From assembly GCA_026826555.1 (NCBI GenBank), contig JAKSZT010000122.1:1-64000 (forward strand): a stretch of DNA of 64,000 bases. Direction: 5' to 3'. The notes under the pieces are model-generated. The model saw only the letters and a list, made by a program, of their open reading frames with translations, made no database searches and was not told the DNA's origin. Every line of letters starts with the position of its first letter. The first letter of the stretch is position 1. The DNA is from Tolypeutes matacus (taxonomy: Eukaryota; Chordata; Mammalia; Cingulata; Chlamyphoridae). Of the stretch, positions 47,116 through 59,632 are shown piece after piece. Both the position numbers and the translations under genes were made by a program.

Positions 47116-47400
47116 GTTTTGCTGCCCCGGGGTAAAGGGCGTGTGGAGCACATTCCTCAAAGATTAGAGCAGTTAAGGTCAACAACCCATAGGTCTGAGA
47201 GGGGTGCTTCTGTTCCAAGTGGATTAGAGAAGGCCAGGTGTTCAACCCATTACTCTGAGATGGTTGAACCTGTATGCCAATGTTTAAGGGGAATGTTATC
47301 TTCACCTCACTGTACTAGGGAGGCTAAGATTCTAAACAAAAATTTGGGTAAGTTGTGGCAATCACCCCAACATTCTTGGAGTATGAGGTCTGGAGCTTGG
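47041..47400 (+). repeat. Tandem array of copy 3
   Basis: One long 84-bp unit where copies 1 and 2 have two, then about four 60-bp units within the open run 47119-47562. The unit boundaries correspond to those at 3800-4099. Confidence 0.7.
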
Positions 47401-47824
47401 TTGACACCCAGATGCTTGATTAGGGTGGAACCAAGAAAATGGCCATTGGGTCAGCCTGTGGAAAGGGTGGGTCTCCATGTGGCCCCAAGGAGAAGGAACC
47501 ATCATCTTAAGAATGACTCTCAGACTTTTAAATTGAATGGAGGATTCCCTTCAGTTTACTGAATTGTAGAGGACTCATGGCTCATGATTAACATCCCAAT
47601 TTCTCCTTATGGTAATGAAAATGGTTATTCTTTGCTTTTTCATTTGTGTATTGGAAGCAGTTAAATGGTTTTGTAAGTTTCAGAGGTCTATAGCAGACAG
47701 AACTTTGTCCGAAGAGAAACTGTATTTCTGTAAACTGCCTATGATATGATTTTGTACTTGCATTGTTACTGATTTAAGGTTTTTTTGAATATTGTAATGT
47801 ATTTTTGGAACTCAGAAGGTGGAT

Positions 47825-48359
47825 TATTGCAGTTGGGCAGTTAGATGTAATTATGAATTTCAAAAATATAATTGGATCATGCTTGCAAACTGATCTGTAA
47901 ATCTGGGCATGATTAATGGCGTTGACTGGCCAAGTCAGTAGGGCATGGAGCCCCACCCTTTGGTGAGTGGGGAATCGAATATAAAAGTCAAGGCAAAGTA
48001 CAGAAGAAGCAGTTTTTGAGAAGCAGTTTTGATGTTGGAGTTTTGATGTTGGAGAGAAGGCCCCAGGAGAAGAAAAGCGAGACATTTGCCTGATAGTCTA
48101 CAGCTGACCTTGTGGAGGAAACAGAGGAGCTAAGCCTGGAGAGAAATGCAGCCCCAGGAAGAGAGGAACCCAAGAAGCCTGAACCCCATCAAACATCATC
48201 AGCTATCTTGCTCCAACACGGGACAATGGACTTTGGTGAGAGAAGAAACTTACGCTTTATGGCCTGGTAACTGTGGACTACTACCCCAAACAAATACCTT
48301 TTATAAGACCAACCCATTTCTGGTATTTCACATTAGCACCCCTTTAACTGACTAATACA
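47825..48359 (+). repeat. 3' LTR of copy 3
   Basis: About 535 bp from TATTGCAGTTGGG to GACTAATACA. A short repeated phrase 'gttttgatgttggag' (about 48026-48055) distinguishes copy 3 LTRs from those of copy 1. Confidence 0.8.
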
Positions 48360-48596
48360 ACCTCCCACATAAACATCCTTCATTAGTGTGGCGCATCACC
48401 TGCAATGGATATACACATCCTGGGGCTTTGTCATTGAGCATGGACCATAGTTCACATTGTAGCCACACTCTCTCCCATACAGTTCTGCATGTTATATGCT
48501 GATGTAAAATGGCCTATAATTGTCACTGCATTGTCACTCAGGGTAATCCCCAAGTCCTAAAAAAGCCCCTGTATTACATCTGCTTTTCCCTCTCCC

Positions 48597-48640
48597 TAGA
48601 GTGGGCTTACTGGTATTCTGTTGTAGACATATTGTGATGG
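48597..48640 (+). mobile_element. Inverted L1 3'UTR segment
   Basis: 'actggtattctgttgtagac' is plus-strand unit B text (compare 41428-41470) directly abutting the minus-strand unit B that ends at 48596. The order fits a twin-priming 5' inversion of that L1. Confidence 0.45.
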
Positions 48641-48804
48641 AGCCTTTGAAGATTTTATCCCCCATCCTTTTTTAGAACCTATATCTCTTACCTGGGCATC
48701 TGGGGGACTTGATTTAATTTGTTCATCAGGTTCAATTAGCAAGGTTTTATCAATACTGTGCACCATTATGAGGTTCTGTGAAAATGCAAAAGTGGCCTTC
48801 ACCA
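48641..48804. other. Unassigned sequence
   Basis: About 160 bp resembling antisense retroviral text in composition, with no firm match. Confidence 0.3.
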
Positions 48805-49290
48805 ACCCCAAATCCTCAAGATTGGAGAATGAACAATGAACTAAAGTAGACTTATTGTTATTCTATTGAAGATTTATTATTCTAGCAATGGAAGAACTCT
48901 TATCATTGATATAAAGGCAGTCACCATCAGAAGTTCTGAGGGGAGGGAGAGGGGAGAATATGTATAATATGAGGGTATTTTTGAGATTCCCAATTCCTAT
49001 TGAAATTATCCTGCAGGACATGGCAATGACAGATACAGGCCATTATACATTTTGTCATAATCTATGAAAATCTGTGGGGCAGAGTGTGGACTGTAATATA
49101 AACTATAGTCAGAATAGGAGCAATTCTTCAATGTGTGTTCATCAATTGTGGCAAACGTCCCACATACTGAAAGATGTTAATGTTGGAGAGTGTGGGAGGG
49201 GGAGGGGTGGGACATATAGGAATCCCTTATATTTTTTATGTAACATTTATGTAATCTTAAGCTTCTTTAAAAATAAGAATAATTTTAAAA
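48805..49290 (+). mobile_element. 5'-truncated L1 3' end, plus strand
   Basis: Unit B text from 'caagattggagaatgaac' to 'taatcttaagcttctttaaa', ending in a short A-rich tail. Confidence 0.8.
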
Positions 49291-49704
49291 AGAAAGTGAA
49301 CAATTTCAGTAATGACAAGTTTGCTATTTCCTAGATGAAGGTTTTACTGCCAAGGACTTTCTTAACTCAAAAAATTAATGATATTTCTGATGATTATGAT
49401 AAAGATGCCTTCTATATTGTGAACTTGTATATATATTCTAAAGAAATATCAGAGATGGTTAAAAGCTCTTGCTTATTTCACCACTTATATACAGACAAAT
49501 ATAATTACAATAGTGCCATAGTGAAGACAGATTTGACTGTAAGAGCAAGACTGAAATAAAGTTGGTGCAGTGTCTAAGGGGAGGGAGGAAAGAGCTCTTT
49601 AGAGAAGATAATCTATGTAAACCCTTGTAAACAGGTTTTTCAATTAAAGCATGGGGCCAATAATGGAGTTGATATAAACACTTTTTGTTCATTCGTTTGT
49701 TGTT
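49291..49704. other. Unrecognised DNA
   Basis: Contains adjacent open runs of 86 and 74 codons (49074-49559), the first of which reads from L1 3'UTR and is therefore chance. No family is recognised. Confidence 0.4.
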
Positions 49705-49830
49705 TTTTTTTATTTTTTTATATTTTAAAAGATATTTAGATTACATAAATATTACATAGAAAATATAGGGAATTGCCATATTCCTCACTCCCCACTCCAC
49801 CCACATTTACATATTAACAACTTTAAACAG
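49705..49830 (-). mobile_element. Very short L1 3' end
   Basis: T-rich start, then 'aaaagatatttagattacat' and 'cactccacccacatttac', the terminal 110 bp of unit B in antisense. Confidence 0.7.
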
Positions 49831-52655
49831 TAAAACTAATGTTTAAACAGTAAAGGAGATACTACTTTGCTTGAAATACCCAAATTCTGTATTGTTTTCC
49901 CAATTAGTGTGAATGCATTGATGAAAAATAGAACTATGGGTTTCAATTTTCAATGACAAAAGATAAATTATGTTACTCCTGCCTTTTCAGCTTTCTAATA
50001 AGGTGAACTATGCTACTATGGGGAGAGAGGGTAGTTATCAGCCACTTGATGTCCATGCAGAAGCTCCTATTTAACAGTGTTACCCAAATTGACTGATCAT
50101 AAAATAAATATCCAGATTCCTGAGTACTATCCTAGACTTCATGAATCAAACTATGTCAGGAAGAGAGCTGAGCATATGGGTTTTTATAAACTTTACATGA
50201 TTTGAGATACCCTGCTGAATAATATGGCCCTTTTCAACCCTATGTCCAACACTCATCTTCAATACACTCTGTACTGCAGCCATATTCACTTATTCAGCCT
50301 TGAACAATTAGGTGATTTCACGAGTTACCATTTTTGCTCTTCAGCACAAAATGACCTCTTCTGCCTTTATGCATCTACATAAGTGCTGCACATCCATAAA
50401 GCTGTCTCGAGACTTTTACCTGGTTTTACTAGCTTCTTCATTACTGCTTCCACCAGATTTCCCTTTGCCTCTGGTTTAGAGATTTTTTATGCTGTCTTTT
50501 ATTATTATTTTTTCATTGATCTGCAGCCATAATTGCTTAAAATCTCCTTGCACAGAGAAGCTTGAGTTTTAGTCATCTTTGAATGTTCCATGTACTTTTT
50601 GCACTTAGCTTCTCAATAGATGTTTGTTGAATTCAAATGATTTCAATTCAATTCATATTATATTCCTTGGGAAAAGAAATTTGATTTCCTGCTGTTTTCT
50701 GCATCTAATTGTTTATAACTCAGGACTCTGGAACAGAACTAACTTATTGGGTAGGGTAAGACTCAAATCTAGAAAGACTATGAAAGAAAACTGTTTATGC
50801 TAGTATTTATAACACAGTAAAAAATGCACCTGTACATCTATCACATATTCCTAAGTATTCATCTTTATGCTTTTGATTATTTATATTTTAATATCTGATA
50901 AAGCTAAGGTATTTGTTAAATTAAGTGTTCAACAATCATCCAAAGATTTTCCCATCTTGTTGACCTAAATGGAAACAGCAAAATTTTGGAGATAGAGAAT
51001 GGAGTCAAAGTTTGGAGCAGAATCCAGAAATAAAACACTCCCATAAAAAAAAAAAAAACAATCCATGTAAAAGAAGTAGTAGCATCATTAGCATGGGTTG
51101 AAAGATCTGTTATGCATTTGACTTCATCTTCTTATGTTAAGAATAGATCAATTCTAAATGTCCCAACTTGGCATTCACCATTCTCCATAATCAAGTTTAT
51201 CTCACATGGTAAATCTTCCTTCACATCCTTTTTAACATGAGGCTTCTGATTTACTTATTCAGGTCTATTTTTTGTTGTTGTTCTTCCTCATTCTTTTTTG
51301 TGGAAGGAAAAGTTTTCAAATCTGCTGTTTGATTGCATGATTACTTTCCTTTTATAAGAAACAAGAGATCTCAATGCTTAGGAAAGAGTCAATATATTCT
51401 ACACAGAGACACTAAATGTATTAACTTTTTAATGTATTAATTTATTAAAAATCACTTGAAAAACTTTTAAATATATAAATCCCATGGTATAACCCCCTGA
51501 GCTTCTAATTCAGGATATCTTGACTGGGGTTTTAAAGTCAAAATTTTTAACAAGCATGCAAAGTGATCTTAATACTGGTATTCTGAAGACCATAGTTTGA
51601 ATAAAGATGACCTAGATTGAGAAGATTGTAGAAGGAGGTGCTGATTATTTGGCTCTGAAATATTTTAATTAATGAGCTTCATAGGTTATTCTAATGGTCA
51701 CAAAAGTTTAAAAATAACTGCTCTGGTGAAACTCTGCATTTTTGCAAGTGAAAATATCAAGGATTAATGAAATTGTGATTGCTGAGTGACTATTCCTAAT
51801 CAATGAAAATACCTATATTTGTGCTCTAATATTCTGAGTCCTGAAATAATGAGCTATCTCACAATACAGCCAAAGCATCTTCATAAAGAACACCATCACA
51901 GCTATCATATCAACACAATATTTAATTATTTGATATTGTATAGGCTCCAAAGAGACAATCACATACCTCCTGGAACTCTTCTCTGACTACTGATATCCTG
52001 GCTTCCTCATCAATATTGTCCTTTTGATTCTTATAGTGATTTCAAAGTTGTCATAATATCTGGTATTCCATCAAAATCTGTAAGTTAAAAGTTTACCATT
52101 TTGATTGTTTATTATCTTCCAGTGTGTAAATGGGTGGACAGAAGAATATTAGAAGGTCATGTGAATGTCAAAGGACCAATAATTTGAATCTAAAATGTCT
52201 CATGAGCAACATTCAACTGCCAATCAGTGGAGACAATTAAGATTCTATGATAAGGGAAAGCAATAGGCTATGCATTTCCAATGTGGCAACATGATGATGC
52301 TTTCTGGTACTTCTCATAATCATTGTCCTCAGAAATGAAATGGTGATCTGAAAAAGTCTATCTTTATAATAGGAAATTTGTTTTGGAGGTAACTCTTGAA
52401 AATAGTTCCTGAAATCATTTGGAATTATTTTTTACAAATTTTAGAATCCAGATATTTAAAAAGAGCTATTGGGACCAAAGTACTTTACTTTGGAGAGTAG
52501 TAAAGGGAAAATATATTTCATTATTTCCTCCAATTATTTCAAGCTACTCCTCCACTTTCAACCTCTGTTCTTCACAGTTATACAACAATGAATAGATCAC
52601 AGAGGTTGCCTTCCACATTTCAAGGATTTTTTGAATAATAATCTTTAATTTCAGA
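49831..52655. other. Intergenic DNA without recognisable repeats or genes
   Basis: The longest stretch of the window where I see no transposable element: 2.8 kb of AT-rich sequence with many stops in all frames. There is a short poly-A (51046-51058). I cannot assess conservation from one sequence. Confidence 0.5.
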
Positions 52656-52659
52656 GCAC

Positions 52660-53010
52660 TTTTTTTTTCCAGAAAAATTTTACATAAAATGCAGTGTTGC
52701 TATATACTTCTGAAACACTACACATCATTCCCCCAGGAGTAACAGCTTGTTTAATGTGGTATATTTATTATAGTTGATGAACCAATGTTGACACATTATT
52801 AGTAAGAAAAGTCCATCATTTACCTGAGGGTTCACTCTGTGTTGTATAGTTATATGTTTTTTTAATTTTTTTTTTATTTTTTAAACAAATCTATTTTATT
52901 GGTACATATTAATAAAGCATACAATTCATTCAGTGTGTACAATAATAGTTTTTGGCAAGTATGTAATGTCACATATCTGCCATCATAGTATCATACACCT
53001 ATCATTCTTT
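52660..53010 (-). mobile_element. Two abutting old L1 3' ends
   Basis: 52660-52865 follows antisense L1 3'UTR text ('aatgtggtatatttattata', 'gatgaaccaatgttgac'). A second T-rich start at 52866 leads into other antisense L1 3' text ('acaattcattcagtgtgtac'), an L1M-type tail. Confidence 0.55.
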
Positions 53011-53115
53011 ATGACACTGAACCAATGTTTGTTGAGTGCCAGCTATGTGACAGGCACTGTACTGCTTATCATCAAACAGCAGAAAGATAAGACACAACAA
53101 CCCTCAACCCAAGGA
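53011..53115 (+). repeat. MIR/L2-type ancient repeat
   Basis: 'gttgagtgccagctatgtg' and 'acaggcactgtactgctta' match the widespread ancient mammalian 'tatgtgccaggcactgt' motif. 'gaagctcacagttgg' follows at the expected place. The exact family is not decided. Confidence 0.55.
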
Positions 53116-53944
53116 AGCTCACAGTTGGTTAAGGCTGACTGACATAGTACAGAAGGGACTGTGTCAGAAGGCAGTCAAGAGGATTTGGGAAGAGCCAGGC
53201 TGGCAAACCTTTCCCAAGACCCATTTGGGAATGTCAGGCATGATTAATTAGCTAGGTAATAATGAGCATTAGGTACTTTCCAAGTAAGAATATACCCAAA
53301 GATTTGAGGGACAGAACTTGAAAACAAGAAAGTTCCAAGGAGAAGAACCAAGTGTGTTTGACACAAAGGAATGTGTGAGGGCAATTACTCATCTTTGAAA
53401 ATGAACCACCCTTTTGTATCTCAAGCTGTTATCATGACATTAGGGAGCCACTTCTAATAAAACAGTGTGTGAAAAAATGGGATGTCTGAGTGATCTAGGA
53501 GCATGCCCAACAAGCAGCTTTAAGAACTCTTTGTGGAGACAAGTCACCTCAAGTAAAAGAGATTCCATACAAGCCTATAGAGCAAGCATATCTTCAAGAG
53601 AAGACATATCCCCTATCTGAAGGTCCCATCATGTACTCAGGACCAAGATCTCATCTGATGGCAGGCCACTCCTCACTTTCCAGGCTCTCTCTGTGTCTTG
53701 GCCTCTGTTGCTAGCTCCAATACCAGGCTCAGACATGTCCAGACCCAGAGCTAGGCAGGGCAGAAGCAGGCAGCCTAAGTTGATAACCAGGGCTTGCACC
53801 TGCTGCCTGCTTCCAGTGTCCAGCCTGGACCCCTGGGCAAGCCACTGCATGACTATATGACCCCCAGTCCCAGCCATGGTCACAGCACAACTACTGCCTC
53901 AATCCTCTCTCACACTGCTTCAGAGTGGCTGAACCATACCTGGT
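53116..53944. other. Unrecognised DNA, locally GC-richer
   Basis: 53640-53940 is richer in C and G than its surroundings and has an 84-codon antisense open run, but no recognisable protein, splice site pattern or CpG cluster. Confidence 0.45.
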
Positions 53945-54135
53945 AGTTGTCTTTCACATGCTTTATGTGATCTCATGAAAGCCCCATAAAACAGCCCCCA
54001 CAAGTTGTGAAGCATTGCACCACATTGCAGATGAAGAAATAAGGCCCCAGAAGGTAAGATAAACTCCCAAGATTACCTAGCTGCTGAGCAGTAGAAGTGG
54101 GATTCAACCTGAGTTGAATCCTAAAGACCCTGCTT
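53945..54135 (+). repeat. MIR SINE remnant
   Basis: Ordered MIR-like motifs: 'tgtgatctcatgaaagcccc', 'cagatgaagaaataaggccc', 'attacctagctgctgagcag' and 'tgggattcaacctgag'. This is a well-preserved MIR core and 3' part. Confidence 0.75.
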
Positions 54136-54284
54136 TCCCCACTCTTCTGCAACATTTCTCTAGTATTCAGCCAAGCTTAACTCAGGCTCCTTGCCCAGTG
54201 AGCTTTTCTCTACCCAGGCTCCAGATTGTCATTCACTGGTGGAGAGTCTTGAACCCCAGGGACTGTGATGAAGCTTAATTTTCC

Positions 54285-54350
54285 TATGCTCAACAAATAT
54301 TTATTGAGTATCTCTTCCAAGCTAGGAACTGTGGTGAGCCATCATGGTGT
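54285..54350 (+). repeat. MIR/L2-type fragment
   Basis: 'caacaaatatttattgagta' followed by 'ccaagctaggaactgtgg', a common ancient-repeat motif. Confidence 0.45.
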
Positions 54351-54429
54351 TTTCTGGCTGTCTGATCTCACCCACAGCTGGGCCGAGCCCTGGACTCCAC
54401 CTCATAGGGCCATTGCTATGTCCTCAGGG

Positions 54430-54775
54430 TACCACAGAAAATGTATGTCACTCTTATATGGTGTTAATAATAGGGTAGCATATGTGAAAAATACATCTAA
54501 AGCAAACTGTGGACTATAGTTAGAAATAATTTAAGATTCTTTCATCAATTGTAATAAAGGTACCACACCAATGCTAAGTGCCAATAACAGGAGGTGATAA
54601 GGGCTATGGGGTTTTCATTTCAGAGCACAGAATACTTTCTAAAATTGATTGTGGTGATGAATGTCCAACTCTGTGATTATACTGAAAGCCATTGATTCTA
54701 CACTTTGGATGGATTGTATGGTGTGTGACTAAAACTGCTTTAAAAAATTAATAAAATAAAATATGTGTGAAAAAA
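54430..54775 (+). mobile_element. L1 3' end (older type)
   Basis: 'actgtggactatagttagaa', 'taaaattgattgtggtgatg', 'tgaaagccattgattctac' and 'ggatggattgtatggtgtg' are in the order of older L1 3'UTRs, ending in an A-rich tail. Confidence 0.7.
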
Positions 54776-54799
54776 AATTCAAGACATCAAACATCAGAT

Positions 54800-56623
54800 G
54801 CTTAAATGCATTAAGCAGAGTGATCCTCAGAGATAGGAAAGAAATGAGGTGAACCATACAATTGTCCCAAGTTTAATTCGTTCAGAGAGTTACCATGTTG
54901 TGGTGCAGGGAGGGAAAACACAGAATATGTGGACTTTCTAAGGTGACATGGAAGAGCTGAGAGTCAAGAGAAACCAAGGTGGCTATACATAACAGAACAC
55001 AATACTGGAGGAAAGTCAAAAACTCAGAGAGAAACCTCGGGAGATCTGCAGATACTATCCCTCAAGTATCCAGGAAGAAAAAATTTATCATACATGCATG
55101 TATGGAAACTACCTGGGAAAGAACCACAAGAAAGGATAAAAGATAATAGTTCCTGATATTATCACAGCGGTGATAGGAATAGTCCTTATTCCCACAAGTC
55201 AGGGTGGAAAACCTCATAAATTTTCCAGGGCATTAGGTATAGCTCAAAGAAAGTTCTTGGCTCAGTAGTTAGTAGTAATTAGCACTGGGCTGAGCACAAT
55301 TCTGGTCCCACCTTACAAGCAAGACATTAAAGGTCAAACTGTTTCCAAGTAACTGATCCCAGGAAAATCTCAAGAATATTTTTAAGGAAAGAAATATATC
55401 AAGAACCCAACAAAGGTACAGACATAATGTTTAAAGTCTAATAACAAATTAACAGACATTCAAAGAAGCAAGAATATATAGCTAATAATGAAGAGAAGTA
55501 TCAATCAATTGAAATCAACCCAGAGTGGCATAGATTAGGCAGTCACATTAACAGGCTAAAATGAAAAATCATATGATCATATCAATCAATCTTTAATATT
55601 AAAAAGCATTTGATAAAATCCAACACTCAGTCATGATTAAAATGCAGGAAGTAAATAATAGAGCAGAATTTTCTCAACTTCACAAAGAGCATATACAGAA
55701 AACCTACCGTTATCACAGACAAGATTGAAAGATTGAATGCTTTCCACCTAGAATCAGGAAAAAGGCAAGAATGTCCACTCTCACTACTATTACTGGAACT
55801 TCATACCACTTGATGAAGACAAGAAAAATAAATATCATTACAATGGGAAAGGAAGACATAAAATGTCTCTATTTGTGATGACATGTTATATAGATAGAAA
55901 ATCCTAAGGAATCTACCAAAACCAAAGAAACAAAAACACAGTGAGGTCACAAGATAAAAGATCAACACTCAAATATCATTCTCATTTTCATATACTAGCA
56001 GACCCTAACAAGTATGTTCAACTAATTTTTTACAAAGGAACAAAAGCAATTCAGTGGGGGAAGGATAGTTCTTTGAACAAATTATGCTGAAATAATTGGA
56101 CATCCATAGACAAAACAAACGAACAAAAAACCCTCATTCTTAACCTCATGCCTTATGGAAAAATCAACTCAAAATGTATCACATACTTATAAGTAAAATG
56201 AAGAACTGAAAAACTATCCAAAATAAACAGGAGGATCTTCAGGATTGAAGTGTAATAAAAGTTTTCTTAGATTTGACACAGAAAGCACATTTCATAAAAG
56301 GATAATTGCTACATTAGACTTCATCAAAATTAAAAACTTTTTATTTGTAAAATCCCATGTGAAGAAAGTGAAAAGACAAGCTACAGACAGGAAGAAATAT
56401 TTGCAAACTACATATCAAAGTGCAAGCATCAAAAAGATGTAATGAACACTCAAAACTCAGCAGTAAAACATCAAAAAATGCTATTAGAAAATGGGGAAAA
56501 GATATGACAGATATTTCACCAAAAAGGGTAAAGAGATGTTAAGTAAGCACATAAAAAGATGTTCAACATCATTACCCATCAGGAAAATGTAAATTAAAAC
56601 CACAATGAGAAACCCTACATACT
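54800..56623 (+). pseudogene. Old L1/HAL1-like element, ORF remnants
   Basis: The upstream part (55430-55540, 'gaagagaagtatcaatcaat') resembles HAL1/L1M ORF1-side text. From about 55600, ORF2-like text is read: 'aaaagcatttgataaaatcc', an RT-side segment near 55750, and a C-terminal 65-codon run at 56245-56442. It stops where the partial LTR element begins. The 54800-55430 part is weakly supported. Confidence 0.55.
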
Positions 56624-58536
56624 TGAATAGTAAGTCAAAGGGGTACTGATAGAAAGTACCAGAAATCTGTTGGTTTTTGAAAAGGGTATTTATTTGGGGT
56701 CGAAGCTTTTAGGTACAAGGCCCTAAAGAGTCCAACTCCAGGTGCTATAGGAGGTACTTTTTCACCACATGTTTGTTATCACGTGTTGAAGCAAGATGGC
56801 TGCTGATGACTGTGAGGGTTCAGACTTCCTCTTTCTTCCCAAGGCTCCATAGGCCCAGCCTCTTCCCATCTCAGCTGTAGGCTGTTGGACTCATATCTTT
56901 CTGGGCTCAGCTGCTCTTGTCTCTTCACAAAGTCAGCTGTAAACTATCAAGTGAATAACTTATCTCTCTTGCCAGGGACACAGGGAAACGCTGATGAGTT
57001 CTCTCCTCTTCTGGTCTATGGAGTTCTGTCAATTCCCCTGTGTATATCTCCTTGTGTCTTCTTGAATGAGTGTCCATTTATATAACCCCCAAAGGTTGTG
57101 GGGACTCAATCCTGCATGCCCTAATCATGTGGTCAAATCAAAGGCCTAATCTCTATTTAATCAAGTAAATGTAAAGCCTTTGAATATAAATCAATCAAAG
57201 GGTATCATGCCCAGAGGAACAGACCAGTTTACCAACATAACCAATGTCTCTTTTTGGAATTCATAATATTAAACTGCCATACTCTACCCTGTGAATTCCA
57301 AAAAAAGAAATTACAATATTAAAAACAAAACAAAAACTAAAAACTTAAATCAGTAACAGTGTTTTTTACAAAATCACATCACAATCATTTAATGGAACAC
57401 AGTGTTTCTTAGGGCAAATTATCTTCTGGTAGTAGATCTGTGCAACCCACAAAACAATTTTTCTATGTCCAGTATACAGAGACACAGACAAAGGAGAAAC
57501 GTTTGCACTACCATGACGAGAATTCAGGAATGCAACATGAGTCACCAGTCCCCTACACTTCTGAAAACCAGCATTGCAAATTCCATTAGATTTCAAAGTC
57601 TAAAAGTCATTGTTAACATGATGGTTTCTTCTCCTTGGGACTCCCTGGGGCCCACCTTTTCCACAGGCTTGCCCAATGACCATTTTCTTGGTTCTACCGT
57701 CATCAAGCATCTAGGGGTCAATCAAAATACAGACCTCACCTTCCAAGAACTTTGGGGTGGTGGCCATACCTTCCCCAATCTCTGGGATTCAGTCTCAACC
57801 CCCTTAGTACATTGAGGTGGTGGCAACATTAATCTCTGTTGTATAGGCCCAATCCACTCATAACAGTCAGTTGGCAACCTGGCCTTCCCTAATCTATGGG
57901 GGACAGGCTCACCCCTCTCAGACCTATGAAGTGTTGACCTCAATCTCCCCAAACTATAAGGAACAGGGCCACCCCTCTCTGAGCACTGGAGGGTGGACCT
58001 CACTCTCCCCAAACTTTGGAGAATGTGCCCCATCTTTTTTGTAGTCTGGTGGCAAAACTATCTCTAAAAAAAGAATGTAACAACCACACTCTTCAAATGC
58101 TGGGGCAAATTCACCCTCTTTATACACATGCATGAATTTCCTCTCTTAGCCCAAGGAATTATATTAATTCCAGATCTCAGCTTCCATGGTTTTCCTCTCA
58201 AGGTCATTTTGCCTTCCATCTCTCCCCTGCATGTCTCTTTTAGTCCAGGCTGACAATGATTTTGTTCATACAGCTCTCTCAAAAATGCAGGAAGCAGGGG
58301 CCCAAGCCATCAGACAGTAAAATTTTCCACAAGTCTTTTCTAGATAACTGCATTTGCAAACGTGGCTTACAAATTCCAAGTTTAGTTAATTCCTAAAATG
58401 GGTCACTATCATCTTGGGGCTTGATTTCCAGAAGCTTGGAATTTCCAGAATCATTTTCTGATTTCTTTGTGCTCAACAATTCAGTTCTTGGCTTTTCTCT
58501 TTTGATAGCATTTTCCTTTAAGCTGCCAGGAGAAGC
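56624..58536 (-). mobile_element. Small ERVL-like LTR retroelement, partial copy 4
   Basis: 3' LTR at 56624-57281 (longer, diverged) followed by internal sequence 57282-58536 in antisense. The internal part holds the tandem array (58033-57722) and the end of the gag-like region (58282-58064). It is cut at 58536/58537 by the LTR of ERVL copy 2, and the 5' end with its LTR is absent from the window. The most diverged of the four copies. Confidence 0.75.
57722..58033 (-). repeat. Tandem array of copy 4
   Basis: An open run of 103 codons with about five units near 20 codons long, each opening with a Glu-Arg or similar pair. The 28-codon units are largely lost or frame-broken. Confidence 0.65.
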
Positions 58537-58955
58537 TGTATTAGTCAGGGTTCTCTATAAAAACAGAGTCAAAAGGAGATATCTATATATAGTATGAGAT
58601 TTTATAAAATCCTCTCATTTGACCATGGTATGCATAAGTACAGATTTCTCAGGCAGGCTACAAACCAGGGGTTCCAATAAAGATCTGATGAAGGTCCCAG
58701 GCGATGTTGTCTGTCCAAAGATGGGCTGGAAAATTCTTTCTAAGTACTGAAGTCACTTCCCTTTTAAAGGCATTCAACTGATTGGATTAAATATCACTCA
58801 TTTCTGACAGCAATATTGAGTTACATCTAAACAGTAAACTCACTGATGATGAAAGTCCATTAATGTCCTTGTATTACAATTAGACCAGTGCTCACTTGAC
58901 CAAACAAATGGGCACAATTTTCTGGCCAGGCTGACACATTACCCTAAATATCTCA
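58537..58955 (-). mobile_element. 3' LTR of ERVL copy 2 (MLT2-like)
   Basis: Starts TGTATTAGTCAGGGTTCTC and parallels the LTRs at 29471 and 40148. ERVL internal sequence follows on the same strand. It cuts into copy 4 of the small LTR element. Confidence 0.75.
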
Positions 58956-59041
58956 GTGCACCCCTTGTCAACTTGGCAACCATACACATCAGCTTAAACA
59001 GTACTTAGTCTCTAAATAAAAACAATAACAAACATGCATAT

Positions 59042-59632
59042 TGTATTACTCAGCCAAAGGGGTACTGATGCAAAAAACCAGAAATCTGTTGGCTTTTATA
59101 AAGGATATTTATTTGGGATAAAATCTTATAGTTACCAGGATATAAAGCATAAGTTACTTCCCTCACCAAAGTCTATTGCCACCTCTTGGAGCAGGATAGT
59201 TGTCAATGTCTGCCAAGAGTTCACATTTCCTGGGTTTCTCTCTTCCCAGGGCTTGTTTCTATCTGGGATCAGCTGCCCTGCTAGCTCCACAAGGCCAGCT
59301 TTAGACAATCAGGCAACCAGCTCCATCTCTTTCTCCCAGGGGTTGATTGTCTCCAGGCTCAGCTGCTCCCTTTGTGCTTACTTCTTAGGCTCCAGCTGAA
59401 AACTCCAACCAACTCCTCTTCTCTACCATGTAGTTTTCTCTGTGATTCCCTCCCCACCAAGGGGGTAGGGACTAAATGCTTACTGACATGGCCCAATTAA
59501 AGCCTTAATCATAATTTAATTAAGTAAAACTAAAACCACTGAATCCAATACAATGCCCAGAGGAAAAGATCATTTCACAAACATAATCCAATATCTATTT
59601 TTTGCATTTGTAAACAATATCAAACTGCTATA
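59042..59632 (-). mobile_element. Solo LTR inserted in ERVL copy 2
   Basis: 591 bp from TGTATTACTCAGCC to AAACTGCTATA, with perfect duplications CATAT (59037-59041 and 59633-59637). It is inserted only about 35-40 bp from the homologous site that a different LTR occupies in ERVL copy 1 (29948). Confidence 0.9.

Larger units (their letters stand above)
45727..48359 (+). mobile_element. Small ERVL-like LTR retroelement, copy 3
   Basis: A 2633-bp element with 5' LTR 45727-46264, internal region 46265-47824 and 3' LTR 47825-48359. Flanks AACTC (45722-45726) and ACCTC (48360-48364) match at 4 of 5. The host is an L1 3'UTR. The degraded primer site is at about 46268-46286. As in copies 1 and 2, no pol region is present. 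Its LTRs are more diverged from each other than those of copy 1, so it is likely an older insertion. Confidence 0.85.
45625..48596 (-). mobile_element. L1 3' end, minus strand, split by LTR element copy 3
   Basis: Antisense unit B runs 45625-45726 and resumes at 48360-48596 ('cctcccacataaacatcc'). The insertion at 45727 splits the L1 between 'catctcccataaactc' and 'acctcccacataaacatcc'. Confidence 0.8.

Noticed and set aside
53629..53883. GC-richer block as an exon
   Set aside because: The open run is antisense, short, without splice-site context or recognisable protein.
57402..57815. 137-codon plus-strand open frame as a host gene
   Set aside because: It lies antisense across the internal region and array of the minus-strand copy 4 and has no recognisable product.
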